Assembly: GCA_002363865.1 (NCBI GenBank)
Contig: DEWY01000011.1
Location: 64,263 to 128,262, forward strand
Length of the DNA stretch: 64,000 nt
Reading direction: 5' to 3'
From: Caulobacteraceae bacterium UBA3198
GTDB lineage: Bacteria; Pseudomonadota; Alphaproteobacteria; Caulobacterales; Caulobacteraceae
The translations under genes were made by a program, and so were the position numbers. The first letter of the stretch is position 1, and the number at the start of each line of letters is the position of its first letter. This document shows, piece by piece, positions 24,674-32,715 of the stretch. The notes under the pieces were generated by a model. That model saw nothing but the letters and a program-made list of their open reading frames with translations, searched no databases and was not told the origin of the DNA.

Positions 24674-25704
24674 CGGGCCGCTCCGGCGACAGGCGCGATC
24701 AGGACATCGCCGGCGCGGGCGCCCGACAGGATCTCCACCTGGCCCGGCGCCGGGGCCGGGGCGGCCTGCACCGCCACCTCGCGTGCTGCGCCGTCAGGTC
24801 CCAGGATGCGGACGAAGTCCAGGCCGAACCGGGTGGCCACATAGGTCTCCGGAACCACCAGGGCCTCACGCTCGCCGACCTTGACCTGCACCCGGACCCG
24901 CTGGCCGATCAGGTCGGCGCGAAGGCCTTCGACCCGAAGGTCGGCGGTGACCTGGCCGCCGGTGACCGAGGGATAGACCTGGACCACGGTTCCATAGGCG
25001 GCGACGCCGGGGAGGTCGCTGGCTGAGACCGGGACGCGGTCGCCCACCTTCAGGGCGCGGGCCTGGCCTTCAGGCAGGTCCAGCCGCAGCAAGGGCTCGC
25101 CCGAGGTGATCGTCGCCACTGACTGTCCGCCTGCGACGACGGAGCCGGCGGGGACGTCGGCCTGGATCACACGGCCGGAGGAGGGGGCAAGGATGGCGCC
25201 CTGGGATCCCATCTCGGCGCTGGCGGCGCGTTGGGCGCGGGCGGCGGCGGCCATGCCTTCGGCGGCGCGGGCGGCGGCCTGAGCCTGCTCCAGCCGCGCC
25301 TTCGCGTAGAAGCCCTTGTCGTAAAGCACCTGAACCCGGGAGAGCTCGGCCGAGGCGCGGGCGGCTTCGGCGGCGGCGGCGGCGGCCTGGGCCTCGTAGC
25401 CGGTGGTTTCCAGGGTGAGCCGCTGGTCAGAGACCCGGCCGATCAGTTGACCTTTGCGCACCTCGTCGCCTTCCCGAACCCTCAGCTCGGTCAAGGTGCC
25501 GCCGATCCGCGCCCGGGCTTGGGCCATGTCGCGGGTGACCACGCTGGCGGCCACCGGCTTCAGGTCATCCACTGACTGCAGGCGCAGGGTGAGCCGCGCC
25601 CCCTCGGCCGCCGCCGGGGTCGTCGGCGGCGACTGGGCCGTTTCCGAACAGGCGGCGGCGCCCAGGGCCAGGGCCAGCAGGCTTGCGGTCAGCAGGGGGC
25701 GCAT
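24670..25704 (-). CDS. RND efflux periplasmic adaptor (membrane fusion lipoprotein)
   Basis: HlyD/AcrA-type adaptor of 344 residues. The N-terminus MRPLLTASLLALALGAAAC ends in a lipobox, so it is a predicted lipoprotein. Order: beta-barrel start, lipoyl half (GTLTELRVREGDEVRKGQLI), an alpha-helical hairpin rich in Ala, Glu and Arg (about 95-165), second lipoyl half (GAILAPSSGRVIQADVPAGS), then barrel and proximal domains (LDLPEGQARALKVGDRVPV; RVRVQVKVGEREALVVPE). It bridges the RND pump to an outer-membrane channel. It overlaps the pump gene by 4 bp and is 22 bp downstream of the rhodanese gene. Confidence 0.9.
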   Translation of the reverse strand: MRPLLTASLLALALGAAACSETAQSPPTTPAAAEGARLTLRLQSVDDLKPVAASVVTRDMAQARARIGGTLTELRVREGDEVRKGQLIGRVSDQRLTLETTGYEAQAAAAAAEAARASAELSRVQVLYDKGFYAKARLEQAQAAARAAEGMAAAARAQRAASAEMGSQGAILAPSSGRVIQADVPAGSVVAGGQSVATITSGEPLLRLDLPEGQARALKVGDRVPVSASDLPGVAAYGTVVQVYPSVTGGQVTADLRVEGLRADLIGQRVRVQVKVGEREALVVPETYVATRFGLDFVRILGPDGAAREVAVQAAPAPAPGQVEILSGARAGDVLIAPVAGAAR

Positions 25705-25726
25705 GGGCGTCTCTTTTTCCGGGGTC

Positions 25727-26080
25727 TTAGCGAGCGTCGCGGACGGTGCCGGTGGCCGGGTCGATCCGAACCACGGGCAGCTTGGCTTCGCGCCAGGCGC
25801 CGATGCCGCCTTCCAGATGTCCGGCGACCTCGACCCCGGCCTTACGGCAGAGGTCCATGGCCATGGCCGAGCGCTTGCCCGACCCGCACTGCAGGACGAT
25901 GGCCCGCGGGCCGCCGGCCGGCAGGGCGTCCGGGTCGAAGGTGGAGAGGGGGAAGTTCAGGGCCCCGTGGATCCGTTCAGACGCAAACTCGGCAGGCTCG
26001 CGCACGTCAATCAGGACGATCTGACGGGCGGCCAGGCGGTCATGGACGTCGGCGGGGGCAAGATCGGCGGTGTGGGGCAT
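25727..26080 (-). CDS. Rhodanese-like sulfurtransferase, single domain
   Basis: A 117-residue cytosolic rhodanese domain: IVLIDVREPAEFASERIHGALN, then the active-site loop LQCGSGKRS with catalytic Cys65, then HLEGGIGAW. It would carry persulfide sulfur between donors and acceptors such as glutathione or thioredoxin. It is the first gene of the operon with the RND pump and ArsR regulator, transcribed away from the sulfide:quinone oxidoreductase. In E. coli, YgaP fuses a rhodanese to a two-helix DUF2892 domain next to the ArsR-type ygaV; here the membrane part is a separate gene at 27988. Confidence 0.9.
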   Translation of the reverse strand: MPHTADLAPADVHDRLAARQIVLIDVREPAEFASERIHGALNFPLSTFDPDALPAGGPRAIVLQCGSGKRSAMAMDLCRKAGVEVAGHLEGGIGAWREAKLPVVRIDPATGTVRDAR

Positions 26081-26113
26081 GGGTCTGTCTCCGGCCTGTC
26101 TTGAAGGTCATTG

Positions 26114-26137
26114 TATATTCGCAGATACGCATATATA
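26114..26137. promoter_or_regulatory. AT-rich 24-bp dyad, probable ArsR/BigR-type operator B
   Basis: TATATTCGCA - GATA - CGCATATATA, with near-symmetric arms, in the 161-bp divergent region between the rhodanese and sulfide:quinone oxidoreductase genes. Read on the minus strand it matches operator A (19624-19647) with the same 10-4-10 spacing. The local base composition is strongly AT-rich compared with the flanks. One regulator bound here could repress both divergent operons, including the arsR gene itself. Confidence 0.65.
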
Positions 26138-26157
26138 GATTTCAGGGGCCCATTCAA
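26130..26157 (-). promoter_or_regulatory. Candidate sigma70 promoter for the rhodanese-RND-arsR operon
   Basis: On the minus strand, TTGAAT (26157-26152) and TATATG (26135-26130) are separated by 16 bp. The -10 element lies inside operator B, which would allow direct repression. Both hexamers are imperfect, so this is a proposal only. Confidence 0.35.
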
Positions 26158-26241
26158 GAGACATCGAAACTGGGGCCTCGGGACGGACGCCGCCTTGACC
26201 GTAATCAATGTCAGGGCTGGGAAAGAGATCAGGGTTATCTC

Positions 26242-27519
26242 ATGAAAAAGCCAGTCATAGCCATCCTGGGCGCCGGCCTCGGCGGATCAGTCGCCGCCTT
26301 CGAAATCAAGGAAGCGGTGGGCTCGAACGCCGAGGTGACCGTCGTGTCCCAGGGGGACACCTTCCACTTCGTGCCCTCCAATCCCTGGGTGGCGGTGGGC
26401 TGGCGAAAGCGCGAGGCCATCGAGGTTCACCTGCCGCCGATCATGGCCAGGAAGAAGATTGGCTTCACCGGCGTCGGGGCCCGACGGGTGCATCCGCAGG
26501 AGAACCGCCTGGAGCTCGCCGACGGCGACAGCCTCTTCTACGACTATCTGGTCATCGCCACGGGGCCGGAGCTCGCCTTCGATGAGATCGAGGGCCTGGG
26601 ACCAGACGGCTTCACCCAGTCGGTCTGCCATGTGGAGCATGCCGAACGGGCCGCCGAGGCCTTCGAGGCCCTGGCGCGCAATCCGGGGCCCATCGTCGTC
26701 GGCGCTGTGCAGGGCGCCTCCTGCTATGGCCCGGCCTATGAGTTCGCCATGATCCTCGACACCGAACTGCGGCGTCGCAAGATCCGCGACCAGGTGCCCA
26801 TGACCTTCGTCACGGCCGAACCCTATGTGGGCCACCTGGGTCTGGACGGGGTGGGCGACACCAAGGGCCTGCTGGAGAGCGAGATGCGCCAGCGGCACAT
26901 CAAGTTCATCACCAACGCCAGGGTGGCCAAGGTGAGCGAGGGCCAGATGGCGGTGGAGGAGATCGCCGAGGACGGCTCGGTCAAGGCCATTCACGACCTG
27001 CCCTTCGCCTATTCGATGATGCTGCCGGCCTTCCGCGGCGTGCCCGCCGTCATGGGGATCGAAGGGCTCACCAATCCCAAGGGTTTCATCCTGGCCGACA
27101 AGCACCAGCGCAATCCGACCTATCCCAATGTCTTCTCCCTCGGCGTCTGCGTGGCCATTCCGCCCATGGGCAAGACGCCGGTGCCGGTGGGCGTGCCCAA
27201 GACCGGCTTCATGATCGAGAGCATGGTGACGGCCATCGCCGAGAACCTGAAGGCGCTGCTGGCTGGTGAGGGGCCGAGCCGCGAGGCGACGTGGAACGCC
27301 ATCTGCCTGGCCGATTTCGGCGACAGCGGCGTGGCCTTCATCGCCCAGCCACAGATCCCACCGCGCAACCTGAACTGGGCCGCCGAAGGCCGCTGGGTCC
27401 ATCTGGCGAAGATCGGATTCGAAAAGTACTTCATCTCGAAGATCCGGCGTGGGGAGGCCACGCCGTTCTATGAGAAGCTGGCCCTCGACCTGATCGGGGC
27501 CCGCAAGCTGAAGGCCTGA
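26242..27519 (+). CDS. sqr: Sulfide:quinone oxidoreductase with three catalytic cysteines
   Basis: FAD-dependent enzyme of 425 residues that oxidises sulfide to persulfide or polysulfide and passes electrons to membrane quinone. ATG 26242 is chosen because it begins the Rossmann fold (IAILGAGLGGSVAAFEI); the frame upstream crosses operator B. FAD motifs include DYLVIATGPE and NVFSLGVCVAIPP. Cysteines at 129 (SVCHVEHAERA), 161 (GASCYGPAYEFAM) and 355 (NAICLADFGDSG) correspond to the three conserved cysteines of sulfide:quinone oxidoreductases; flavocytochrome c subunits usually keep two. C-terminal amphipathic helices (KYFISKIRRGEATPFYEKLALD) fit a monotopic membrane anchor. It is followed after 2 bp by the thioredoxin gene. 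Confidence 0.88.
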   Translation: MKKPVIAILGAGLGGSVAAFEIKEAVGSNAEVTVVSQGDTFHFVPSNPWVAVGWRKREAIEVHLPPIMARKKIGFTGVGARRVHPQENRLELADGDSLFYDYLVIATGPELAFDEIEGLGPDGFTQSVCHVEHAERAAEAFEALARNPGPIVVGAVQGASCYGPAYEFAMILDTELRRRKIRDQVPMTFVTAEPYVGHLGLDGVGDTKGLLESEMRQRHIKFITNARVAKVSEGQMAVEEIAEDGSVKAIHDLPFAYSMMLPAFRGVPAVMGIEGLTNPKGFILADKHQRNPTYPNVFSLGVCVAIPPMGKTPVPVGVPKTGFMIESMVTAIAENLKALLAGEGPSREATWNAICLADFGDSGVAFIAQPQIPPRNLNWAAEGRWVHLAKIGFEKYFISKIRRGEATPFYEKLALDLIGARKLKA

Positions 27520-27521
27520 TC

Positions 27522-27959
27522 ATGCGCCAGATCGTCTGCCCCGCCTGTGCGGCGGCCAACCGCATCCCCGCTGACCGCGACGCCGCCGCCGCCAAGTGCG
27601 GACGCTGTGGCGTGCGGCTGTTCCAGGGCCAACCTACGGAAGTTGACGCCGCCGGGCTCCAGACCCACCGCCGGGCCAATCAAGGGGTGGCTGTCCTGCT
27701 GGACGTCTGGGCGCCCTGGTGCGGACCCTGCCGGTCCATGGCGCCGCATTTCTCCGCCGCCGCCGCACGACTGGAGCCGGAGGTGCGGCTGTTGAAGCTC
27801 AACGCCGACGAGGCCCCAGACGCCAGCGTGGCGCTCGGGGTCTCGGGCATTCCCGCGCTGATCCTGCTGAAGGACGGCCGCGAGGTGGCGCGCCGGGCCG
27901 GCGCCATGACCACCGACCAGATCACCGCCTGGGTGTCCCAGGCCCTGGCTGCGGCCTAG
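27522..27959 (+). CDS. trxC: Thioredoxin 2-like protein with N-terminal zinc ribbon
   Basis: A 145-residue protein. The N-terminal zinc ribbon has two CxxC pairs (VCPACAAANRIP and KCGRCGVRLF), followed by a thioredoxin fold with active site DVWAPWCGPCRSMAP and the cis-Pro loop SGIPALILLKDG. This is the layout of thioredoxin 2 (TrxC). ATG 27522 follows the sqr stop by 2 bp. In this operon it probably accepts or reduces persulfide sulfur formed by sulfide:quinone oxidoreductase, or keeps the rhodanese active; this is inferred from position. It is cytoplasmic with no leader. Confidence 0.9.
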   Translation: MRQIVCPACAAANRIPADRDAAAAKCGRCGVRLFQGQPTEVDAAGLQTHRRANQGVAVLLDVWAPWCGPCRSMAPHFSAAAARLEPEVRLLKLNADEAPDASVALGVSGIPALILLKDGREVARRAGAMTTDQITAWVSQALAAA

Positions 27960-27987
27960 CGCACCAGCCGAACGAAGGACTGAATCC

Positions 27988-28191
27988 ATGACCCTCGATC
28001 GCGCCGTCTTCGTCTTCGCCGGCCTCGTCGTCCTGGCCGGCGTCGCCCTGGCCCACTTCGTCAGCCCCTGGTGGATGCTGCTCAGCGCGTTCGCCGGCGC
28101 CAACATGATCCAGGCGGCCTTCACCGGCTTCTGTCCGGCGGCCTTGGTGTTCAAGAAGCTGGGGATTCGCCCGGGCCAAGCCTTCCGCTAA
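27988..28191 (+). CDS. DUF2892 family inner-membrane protein (YgaP membrane-domain-like)
   Basis: A 67-residue protein with two hydrophobic helices (about 6-24 and 29-48), ending in TGFCPAALVFKKLGIRPG. This matches the membrane domain fused to rhodanese in E. coli YgaP. The conserved GFCP cysteine (Cys49) could take part in sulfur transfer, but its role is unknown. It is the third gene of the sqr operon, 28 bp after the thioredoxin gene. Its 3' end overlaps the convergent nitronate monooxygenase gene by 41 bp. Confidence 0.85.
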   Translation: MTLDRAVFVFAGLVVLAGVALAHFVSPWWMLLSAFAGANMIQAAFTGFCPAALVFKKLGIRPGQAFR

Positions 28192-29257
28192 GGCGCGCCA
28201 GGCAGGCCAGACCCTCCGCCGCCAGCTGGCCGGTGAGGGTTTCGGCGTTCATGGGCTTCGCCAGGGCGGCAGCCTGACCGGCCCAGAGCGGGGTGAAGTC
28301 CTCAGGGGTCGAGGTCGCCGCCTTCAGCGGGCCCAGGGCGGCCGCCGCATGCGGGAAGGGCGGCGCGTCCGGAGACAATGGCCCGACCTCGGTCATCAGG
28401 CGGTTGATGATCCCCCGGGCTGGCCGGCCGGTGAACAGATTGGTGAGGGCGGTGCCGTCATCGCGGGCGCTGGCCAGCGCCGCGCGGTGGAATTCCGGGA
28501 TCAGGGATTCGGGGCAGGGCAGATAGGCCGTGCCGATCTGAACGCCAGCCGCGCCCAGGGCGAAGGCCGCAGCGATCCCCCGGCCGTCAGCGATCCCGCC
28601 GGCTGCGATCACCGGGACGTCCACCGCATCAACGATCTGTGGCAAAAGGGCCATCAGGCCAGGCTGGGCGCTCATGTCCGCTGTCAGGAAGCTGCCGCGG
28701 TGGCCGCCGGCCTCATAGCCCATGGCGATGACCGCGTCGCAGCCCCGGTGCGCCAGCCACACCGCCTCGGCCACCGTTGTCGCAGAGCTCACAACCCGGG
28801 CGCCGGCGGCCTTCACCCGGTCAAGCAAGGCCGGCGCCGGCAGGCCGAAATGGAAACTCACCACCTCAGGGCGGACCTGCTCGACGACCGCGCAGAAGGC
28901 GGCGTCGAACGGCGCCCGGCCGGCTGCGGCCACCGGGGCGAGGGGGGCGAGGCCAAGCTCCAGGTAATAGGGCGTCAGACGCTCGCGCCACCGCGCCTGT
29001 TCAGCCTCATCCGGCAGGGTCGGCGGGTGACAGAAGAAGTTGAGGTTCAAGGGCCCCGCGGTTCCCTCGCGATACGCGGCGGCCTGCTTAAGAACCGCCT
29101 CTGGAGTCAGCAGGGCGCAGGGCAGGGACCCAAGGCCGCCGGCCCGGCTGACGGCCAGCGCCAGAGCGACCCCAGAGGCGCCGGCCATGGGCGCCTGCAA
29201 GATGGGGTGGCTGACCTGGAAGAGGTCGATGATCCGGCGATCTGGCCAAGGGAACAT
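28151..29257 (-). CDS. Nitronate monooxygenase family flavoprotein
   Basis: FMN-dependent TIM-barrel enzyme of 368 residues (2-nitropropane dioxygenase family), which oxidises alkyl nitronates. Visible motifs are HPILQAPMAGASG at the start, GGLGSLPC, FHFGLPAPA, GYEAGGHRG with the conserved His, and PVIAAGGIADGRGIAAAFALGAAGVQIGTAYL for FMN phosphate binding. The length is usual. Homologues near sulfide genes are sometimes mis-annotated, and the true substrate here is unknown. It converges on and overlaps the DUF2892 gene. Upstream of its start is the longest unoccupied stretch of the window. Confidence 0.85.
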   Translation of the reverse strand: MFPWPDRRIIDLFQVSHPILQAPMAGASGVALALAVSRAGGLGSLPCALLTPEAVLKQAAAYREGTAGPLNLNFFCHPPTLPDEAEQARWRERLTPYYLELGLAPLAPVAAAGRAPFDAAFCAVVEQVRPEVVSFHFGLPAPALLDRVKAAGARVVSSATTVAEAVWLAHRGCDAVIAMGYEAGGHRGSFLTADMSAQPGLMALLPQIVDAVDVPVIAAGGIADGRGIAAAFALGAAGVQIGTAYLPCPESLIPEFHRAALASARDDGTALTNLFTGRPARGIINRLMTEVGPLSPDAPPFPHAAAALGPLKAATSTPEDFTPLWAGQAAALAKPMNAETLTGQLAAEGLACLARLSGRLGPGESPAS

Positions 29258-29607
29258 GCGGCGCCTGTGTTTACTGCCCGATGTTCGGGACGGGTCAACG
29301 GTGCAGGGACGGCCTCCGCCGGCCAGGCCGTCGGGCGCGGCCCCGTCGGAATCGTCGGGAAATGCTTACAATGGCGCCCGGGGGTGACCTATAGTCGACG
29401 CAAAGGGTGTGATCGCCCGGTCGCGCGCCCTGGCGTTCTGCGGACCTTGGCGGCGGACCTGCGCCAGTTGCGGCCTTGCGCCCGCATCCGCAGCTGGCGG
29501 GGCGAATAGGGGCGGGGCGCCGACTTTCGGATCGCCCCCATCCTGATTCACCTGCGCGCCATGGGCGGCGCCGCGGCCTGCGCGGAGTGAAAGGAACGCT
29601 AGTCCAA
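29258..29607. other. 350-bp intergenic region between divergent genes
   Basis: No convincing coding sequence is seen; the open frames here are GC-driven and lack ribosome sites. It should hold the promoters of the nitronate monooxygenase gene (minus) and of the unknown gene at 29608 (plus). Runs of GC-rich sequence with short CCGGCC-type repeats occur but no clear strong hairpin. Confidence 0.6.
29366..29395 (+). promoter_or_regulatory. Candidate sigma70 promoter
   Basis: TTACAA (29366-29371) and TATAGT (29390-29395) with an 18-bp spacer, in the divergent region upstream of the gene at 29608. The distance to the start codon would give a leader of about 200 nt, which is long, so support is modest. 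Confidence 0.3.
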
Positions 29608-30177
29608 GTGAGCAAGACCGAGATCTCTCCCGCCCCGTCCGCCAAGATGGACGTGACCCACGGCTGTTACCGCGTGCTGGCTGGCCCCCGCGGCGAGGTG
29701 GGCGAGGCGATCGCCTATGTCGGGATGCGCAAGCTCGATCAGCTGACCGAGGACACCGTCGAACAGGCTCTCGCGGCGATGCTGGCCAAGCTCGACATCC
29801 GGCGCGACGCCTTCATCGCCCAGCGCGACGAACAGGGGATGCCCAGCGTCGACGAGTATCGCGAGGCGCTGGACGCCACCCCGCTGGTCATGGAATCCCG
29901 TCTCGACAACACCCTGCACGCCCACTCCCAGCGCCCGGGCGCGCGGGCCAACGCCGGCGACCTGGCGAGGTCCTGCGGCTTGACCGAGACGGCCTTCTGG
30001 CTGGAATACGGACGCCTCGGCCGTCGCCTGAGCGCTCTGCTCGCCATCGATCCGCCGAAGGACAAGACCGTACGCCAGCTCGCCTCGCTCTACAGCTTCG
30101 CCACCTTCGAGACCGGGGCGCGACCCAGCGACCTGACCATCACCCTGCGCCCCGCCTTCCTGGAAGCCTTGCAATAG
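29608..30177 (+). CDS. Conserved-looking protein of unknown function
   Basis: Not recognised. It has about 189 residues from GTG 29608, which has AAAGGA 12 nt upstream; the frame is open further 5' and ATG 29647 is an alternative start. There is no signal peptide or membrane helix. The sequence is mainly helical. A segment near residues 115-145 (ANAGDLARSCGLTETAFWLEYGRLGRRL) could be a helix-turn-helix, and the C-terminal part (SLYSFATFETGARPSDLTI) may be a small beta unit. Codon use matches its neighbours. It converges with the DUF3299 gene 9 bp downstream. Confidence 0.65.
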   Translation: MSKTEISPAPSAKMDVTHGCYRVLAGPRGEVGEAIAYVGMRKLDQLTEDTVEQALAAMLAKLDIRRDAFIAQRDEQGMPSVDEYREALDATPLVMESRLDNTLHAHSQRPGARANAGDLARSCGLTETAFWLEYGRLGRRLSALLAIDPPKDKTVRQLASLYSFATFETGARPSDLTITLRPAFLEALQ

Positions 30178-30186
30178 TCTCGTCGT

Positions 30187-30675
30187 TCAGAGCGCCCGGC
30201 CAGAGTTGATCTTGTAGAAGACCCCGCCTTCGTCCTGGCCGGTCAGCTCGAGCACGCCCTCGATGGTCTTGACCCCATAATCGAAGACCACGCCCTTGTC
30301 GGTCTTCACCTCGATGAACTGCATGGGGCTGGGATTGAGGTGGAACGGGCAGTCCGGCGGATAGGCCAGCAGGACGAAGTGGGTCTGGGTCTTGCCGTTC
30401 TGCAGGGGCATCATATAGCCCGACACCTTCACCTTCTTGCCCTTCAGCGCCAGGACGCCGGGGGGGAAGTCGGGCTTGGACATGAGATAGCCCCGCGTAT
30501 CGGTGCGGGTGATCTCCTTGGTGGACTCCAGCAGGGCCCAAGAGATACCCCCCGGCGGCGTTGCGGCCGGCTTCCAGACGCTTTCGGTGGGCGCCTGGGG
30601 CCTGGCCTGGAGCGCGGCCCCGGCCGGTGTGGCGGCGACCGCCAGGGTTAGGGCCAGCATCAGCCGGACGAACAT
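30187..30675 (-). CDS. DUF3299 domain exported protein
   Basis: A 162-residue exported protein with a signal peptide (MFVRLMLALTLAVAATPAGAA) and a DUF3299-type domain (VKVSGYMMPLQNGKTQTHFVLLAYPPDCPFHLNPSP, quoted as two adjoining parts: VKVSGYMMPLQNGKTQTHF and LLAYPPDCPFHLN). The Cys-Pro-Phe-His motif could bind a metal. DUF3299 genes are often found beside MacB-like ABC transporters in zinc-responsive clusters. Here it lies 12 bp downstream of the permease gene and is the last gene of a four-gene minus-strand cluster. The exact role is unknown. Confidence 0.78.
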   Translation of the reverse strand: MFVRLMLALTLAVAATPAGAALQARPQAPTESVWKPAATPPGGISWALLESTKEITRTDTRGYLMSKPDFPPGVLALKGKKVKVSGYMMPLQNGKTQTHFVLLAYPPDCPFHLNPSPMQFIEVKTDKGVVFDYGVKTIEGVLELTGQDEGGVFYKINSGRAL

Positions 30676-30687
30676 GGTCGGGGCTCC

Positions 30688-31998
30688 TTATCGGGTGTCG
30701 GCGAGGGTCTTGGCGATATCGACCCGGAAGACTTTCAGCGCGGGAATGAGCGCCGCAAGGGCGCCCATGCCAATTGCAGCCATGACGATCACGAATTCTG
30801 CAGGCTCGAAGCGGGCGGCGGTGAGGCCCATGTCCCTCAGTTGCGGAAAGCTCGCCGCTGAGGCGGCCACCACGGCGTGACCAACCGCGACGCCGAGCAG
30901 GGCGCCGGCGGCGGCCAGAAGCACGCCCTCCAGCACGATGTGGCCGAAGATGGCGCCCGGCCGGGCGCCCATGACCCGCAGCATGGCCATGTCCCCCTCG
31001 CGTTGGCGCAGGGCCGAATAGAGCGCCACGAAGATCGACAGTCCGCTGGTCGCCATCAGGAGGACGGCGAAGGCCCGCACCGCGTCGATCCCCACCCCGA
31101 GCAGGGAGAGGAGGCGGGTCATCTCCACCGCCGGCGCGGCGGCCTGCAGCTCGGTCTGCTTGTTGATGAAGTTGGGCAGGCGGACGGCGGCCATCGACGA
31201 GCGGTACTTGATCAGCAGCGCCGTGACCTCCAGGTCGCCGCCGGCATGGGCGGCGTGCGCCGCTTCGTCATCCGCACGGTCGTCATGGGCGTCCGCCGCA
31301 TGGTCCTGATGGCCGTCACCGTCGTAGTCGTGACCGGCGTGGTCGTCGTGGTCTTCCGCGGCGCCCTCGGCGGGCGGGGGCGCAAAACCGTGCGCGGCCC
31401 AGATGCTGCCCACCGGCGTGACGATCAGTCGGTCCAGAACCGTGCCGGTGGGGGCCAGGATGCCCACCACCTCATAGGGGGTCTCCTCATGGGCGTGACC
31501 ATCCCCGGACAGGCCATGGGAACCGACGAACTTCTGGCCCAGTCCTGCGCCCGTTTCGCGGGCCACCTGGGCGCCGATCACCGCCTGATAGTCGGCGGCG
31601 AACATCTCCCCCTCGATCAGGGTCCCGCCGAAGTTCGCCACATAGGCGGGCTCGGTTCCGACGATCCGGTAGCCCCGGAAGCTGTCGCCAAGCGCCAGCG
31701 GGATCACCTCGGCTACGGTCGGATCGGCGCGCAGCAGATCAACGGTCGACAGGGGAATGTTCCCGGTGGGCACATCCACCTGATAGATGCTCGACAGGAT
31801 CAGCTGCAGGGGTGAGCCCTTGGCCCCGACCACGAGATCGATCCCCCGGGCGTCCCGGTCAAACCGTTCGGCCAGCTGGCTCGAGAACAGCACCAGGATC
31901 ACCAGGGTCGCCACGCTGAGGGTCAAGAGTAGGACGTTCAGCGTCGTGTTGAGCGCCCGGTCCTTGAGATAGGCGAGGGACAGCCCGGCCAGGGTCAT
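30688..31998 (-). CDS. MacB/FtsX-like ABC transporter permease with His/Asp-rich loop
   Basis: Permease of 436 residues with one N-terminal helix (about 18-40), a large periplasmic domain and three C-terminal helices (about 300-325, 350-375, 395-420), the MacB/LolC topology. It is probably an exporter or a mechanotransmission machine rather than a classic importer. The periplasmic domain contains an unusual segment, residues 216-251, with eight His (217, 220, 223, 230, 233, 238, 248, 251) interleaved with many Asp. More His are at 161, 168 and 170. This suggests divalent metal binding. It overlaps the ATPase gene (ATGA). Confidence 0.86.
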   Translation of the reverse strand: MTLAGLSLAYLKDRALNTTLNVLLLTLSVATLVILVLFSSQLAERFDRDARGIDLVVGAKGSPLQLILSSIYQVDVPTGNIPLSTVDLLRADPTVAEVIPLALGDSFRGYRIVGTEPAYVANFGGTLIEGEMFAADYQAVIGAQVARETGAGLGQKFVGSHGLSGDGHAHEETPYEVVGILAPTGTVLDRLIVTPVGSIWAAHGFAPPPAEGAAEDHDDHAGHDYDGDGHQDHAADAHDDRADDEAAHAAHAGGDLEVTALLIKYRSSMAAVRLPNFINKQTELQAAAPAVEMTRLLSLLGVGIDAVRAFAVLLMATSGLSIFVALYSALRQREGDMAMLRVMGARPGAIFGHIVLEGVLLAAAGALLGVAVGHAVVAASAASFPQLRDMGLTAARFEPAEFVIVMAAIGMGALAALIPALKVFRVDIAKTLADTR

Positions 31999-32663
31999 AC
32001 GGCCACCTGCGGCGCCGACAGGTTGAGGGTCCGGTCAAACCGCGCCTTCAGCCGATTGTCATGGGTGGCGATCAGCAGGGTCGCGCCCGTCGCTTCAGCC
32101 GTGGCGAGCAACAGGTCAGACATGGCGGCGGCGTTGGCGTCGTCCAGGGCCGAGGTCGGCTCGTCGGCGACCACGATCGCCGGCCTGGCGCAGAGCGCGC
32201 GGGCGATGGCGGCCCGCTGGCCTTCCCCCTGGCTCAGCGCCCGCGGGCGGGCGTCGGCCCGGTGGCTCAGACCCACCTGGGCGATCAAGCCTTCGATGGC
32301 TTCAGGATCATTGGCGCCCAGGGCGAGCCGCTGCGCCAGGGCCAGGTTCTGCCGGACGCTGAGGGCGCTGATCAGCCGGAGGGTCTGGAAGACCACGCCA
32401 ATGGTCCGGCGGCGCAGCTGGTCCCGCTGGGCGGCGGGCAGGGCCGACATGACTTGTCCGGCGATGCGCACCTCGCCCGAGGTCGGCGTGATGAGCCCGG
32501 TGATCACATTGATCAGCGTGGTCTTGCCGCTGCCCGAAGGCCCCAAAAGCAGGGTGTGCTCACCCTTGGCGGCGGAAAAGGGCGGGGCCGCCATGACGCA
32601 GCGGCCGTCGATCTCATGGCGGAGGTCACGGACCTCAATCAGGGGCTCGGCAGGCGTCGTCAT
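31995..32663 (-). CDS. ABC transporter ATP-binding protein (LolD/MacB type)
   Basis: Cytoplasmic ATPase of 222 residues: Walker A LLLGPSGSGKTTLINV, Q-loop VVFQTLRLI, signature LSQGEGQRAAIARAL, Walker B AIVVADEPTSAL and switch IATHD. ATG 32663 is chosen; the frame runs on to a TTG at 32765, but that extension is not family-like and would overlap the next gene. It drives the permease encoded by the overlapping downstream gene. The signature has Glu-Gly in place of the usual Gly-Gln/Glu-Gln order, a small deviation. Confidence 0.88.
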   Translation of the reverse strand: MTTPAEPLIEVRDLRHEIDGRCVMAAPPFSAAKGEHTLLLGPSGSGKTTLINVITGLITPTSGEVRIAGQVMSALPAAQRDQLRRRTIGVVFQTLRLISALSVRQNLALAQRLALGANDPEAIEGLIAQVGLSHRADARPRALSQGEGQRAAIARALCARPAIVVADEPTSALDDANAAAMSDLLLATAEATGATLLIATHDNRLKARFDRTLNLSAPQVAV

Positions 32664-32715
32664 GCGATCGGCGCGAAAGGTCCAGGGGAGGAAACGACAG
32701 CAGGTGGCTTGACGA

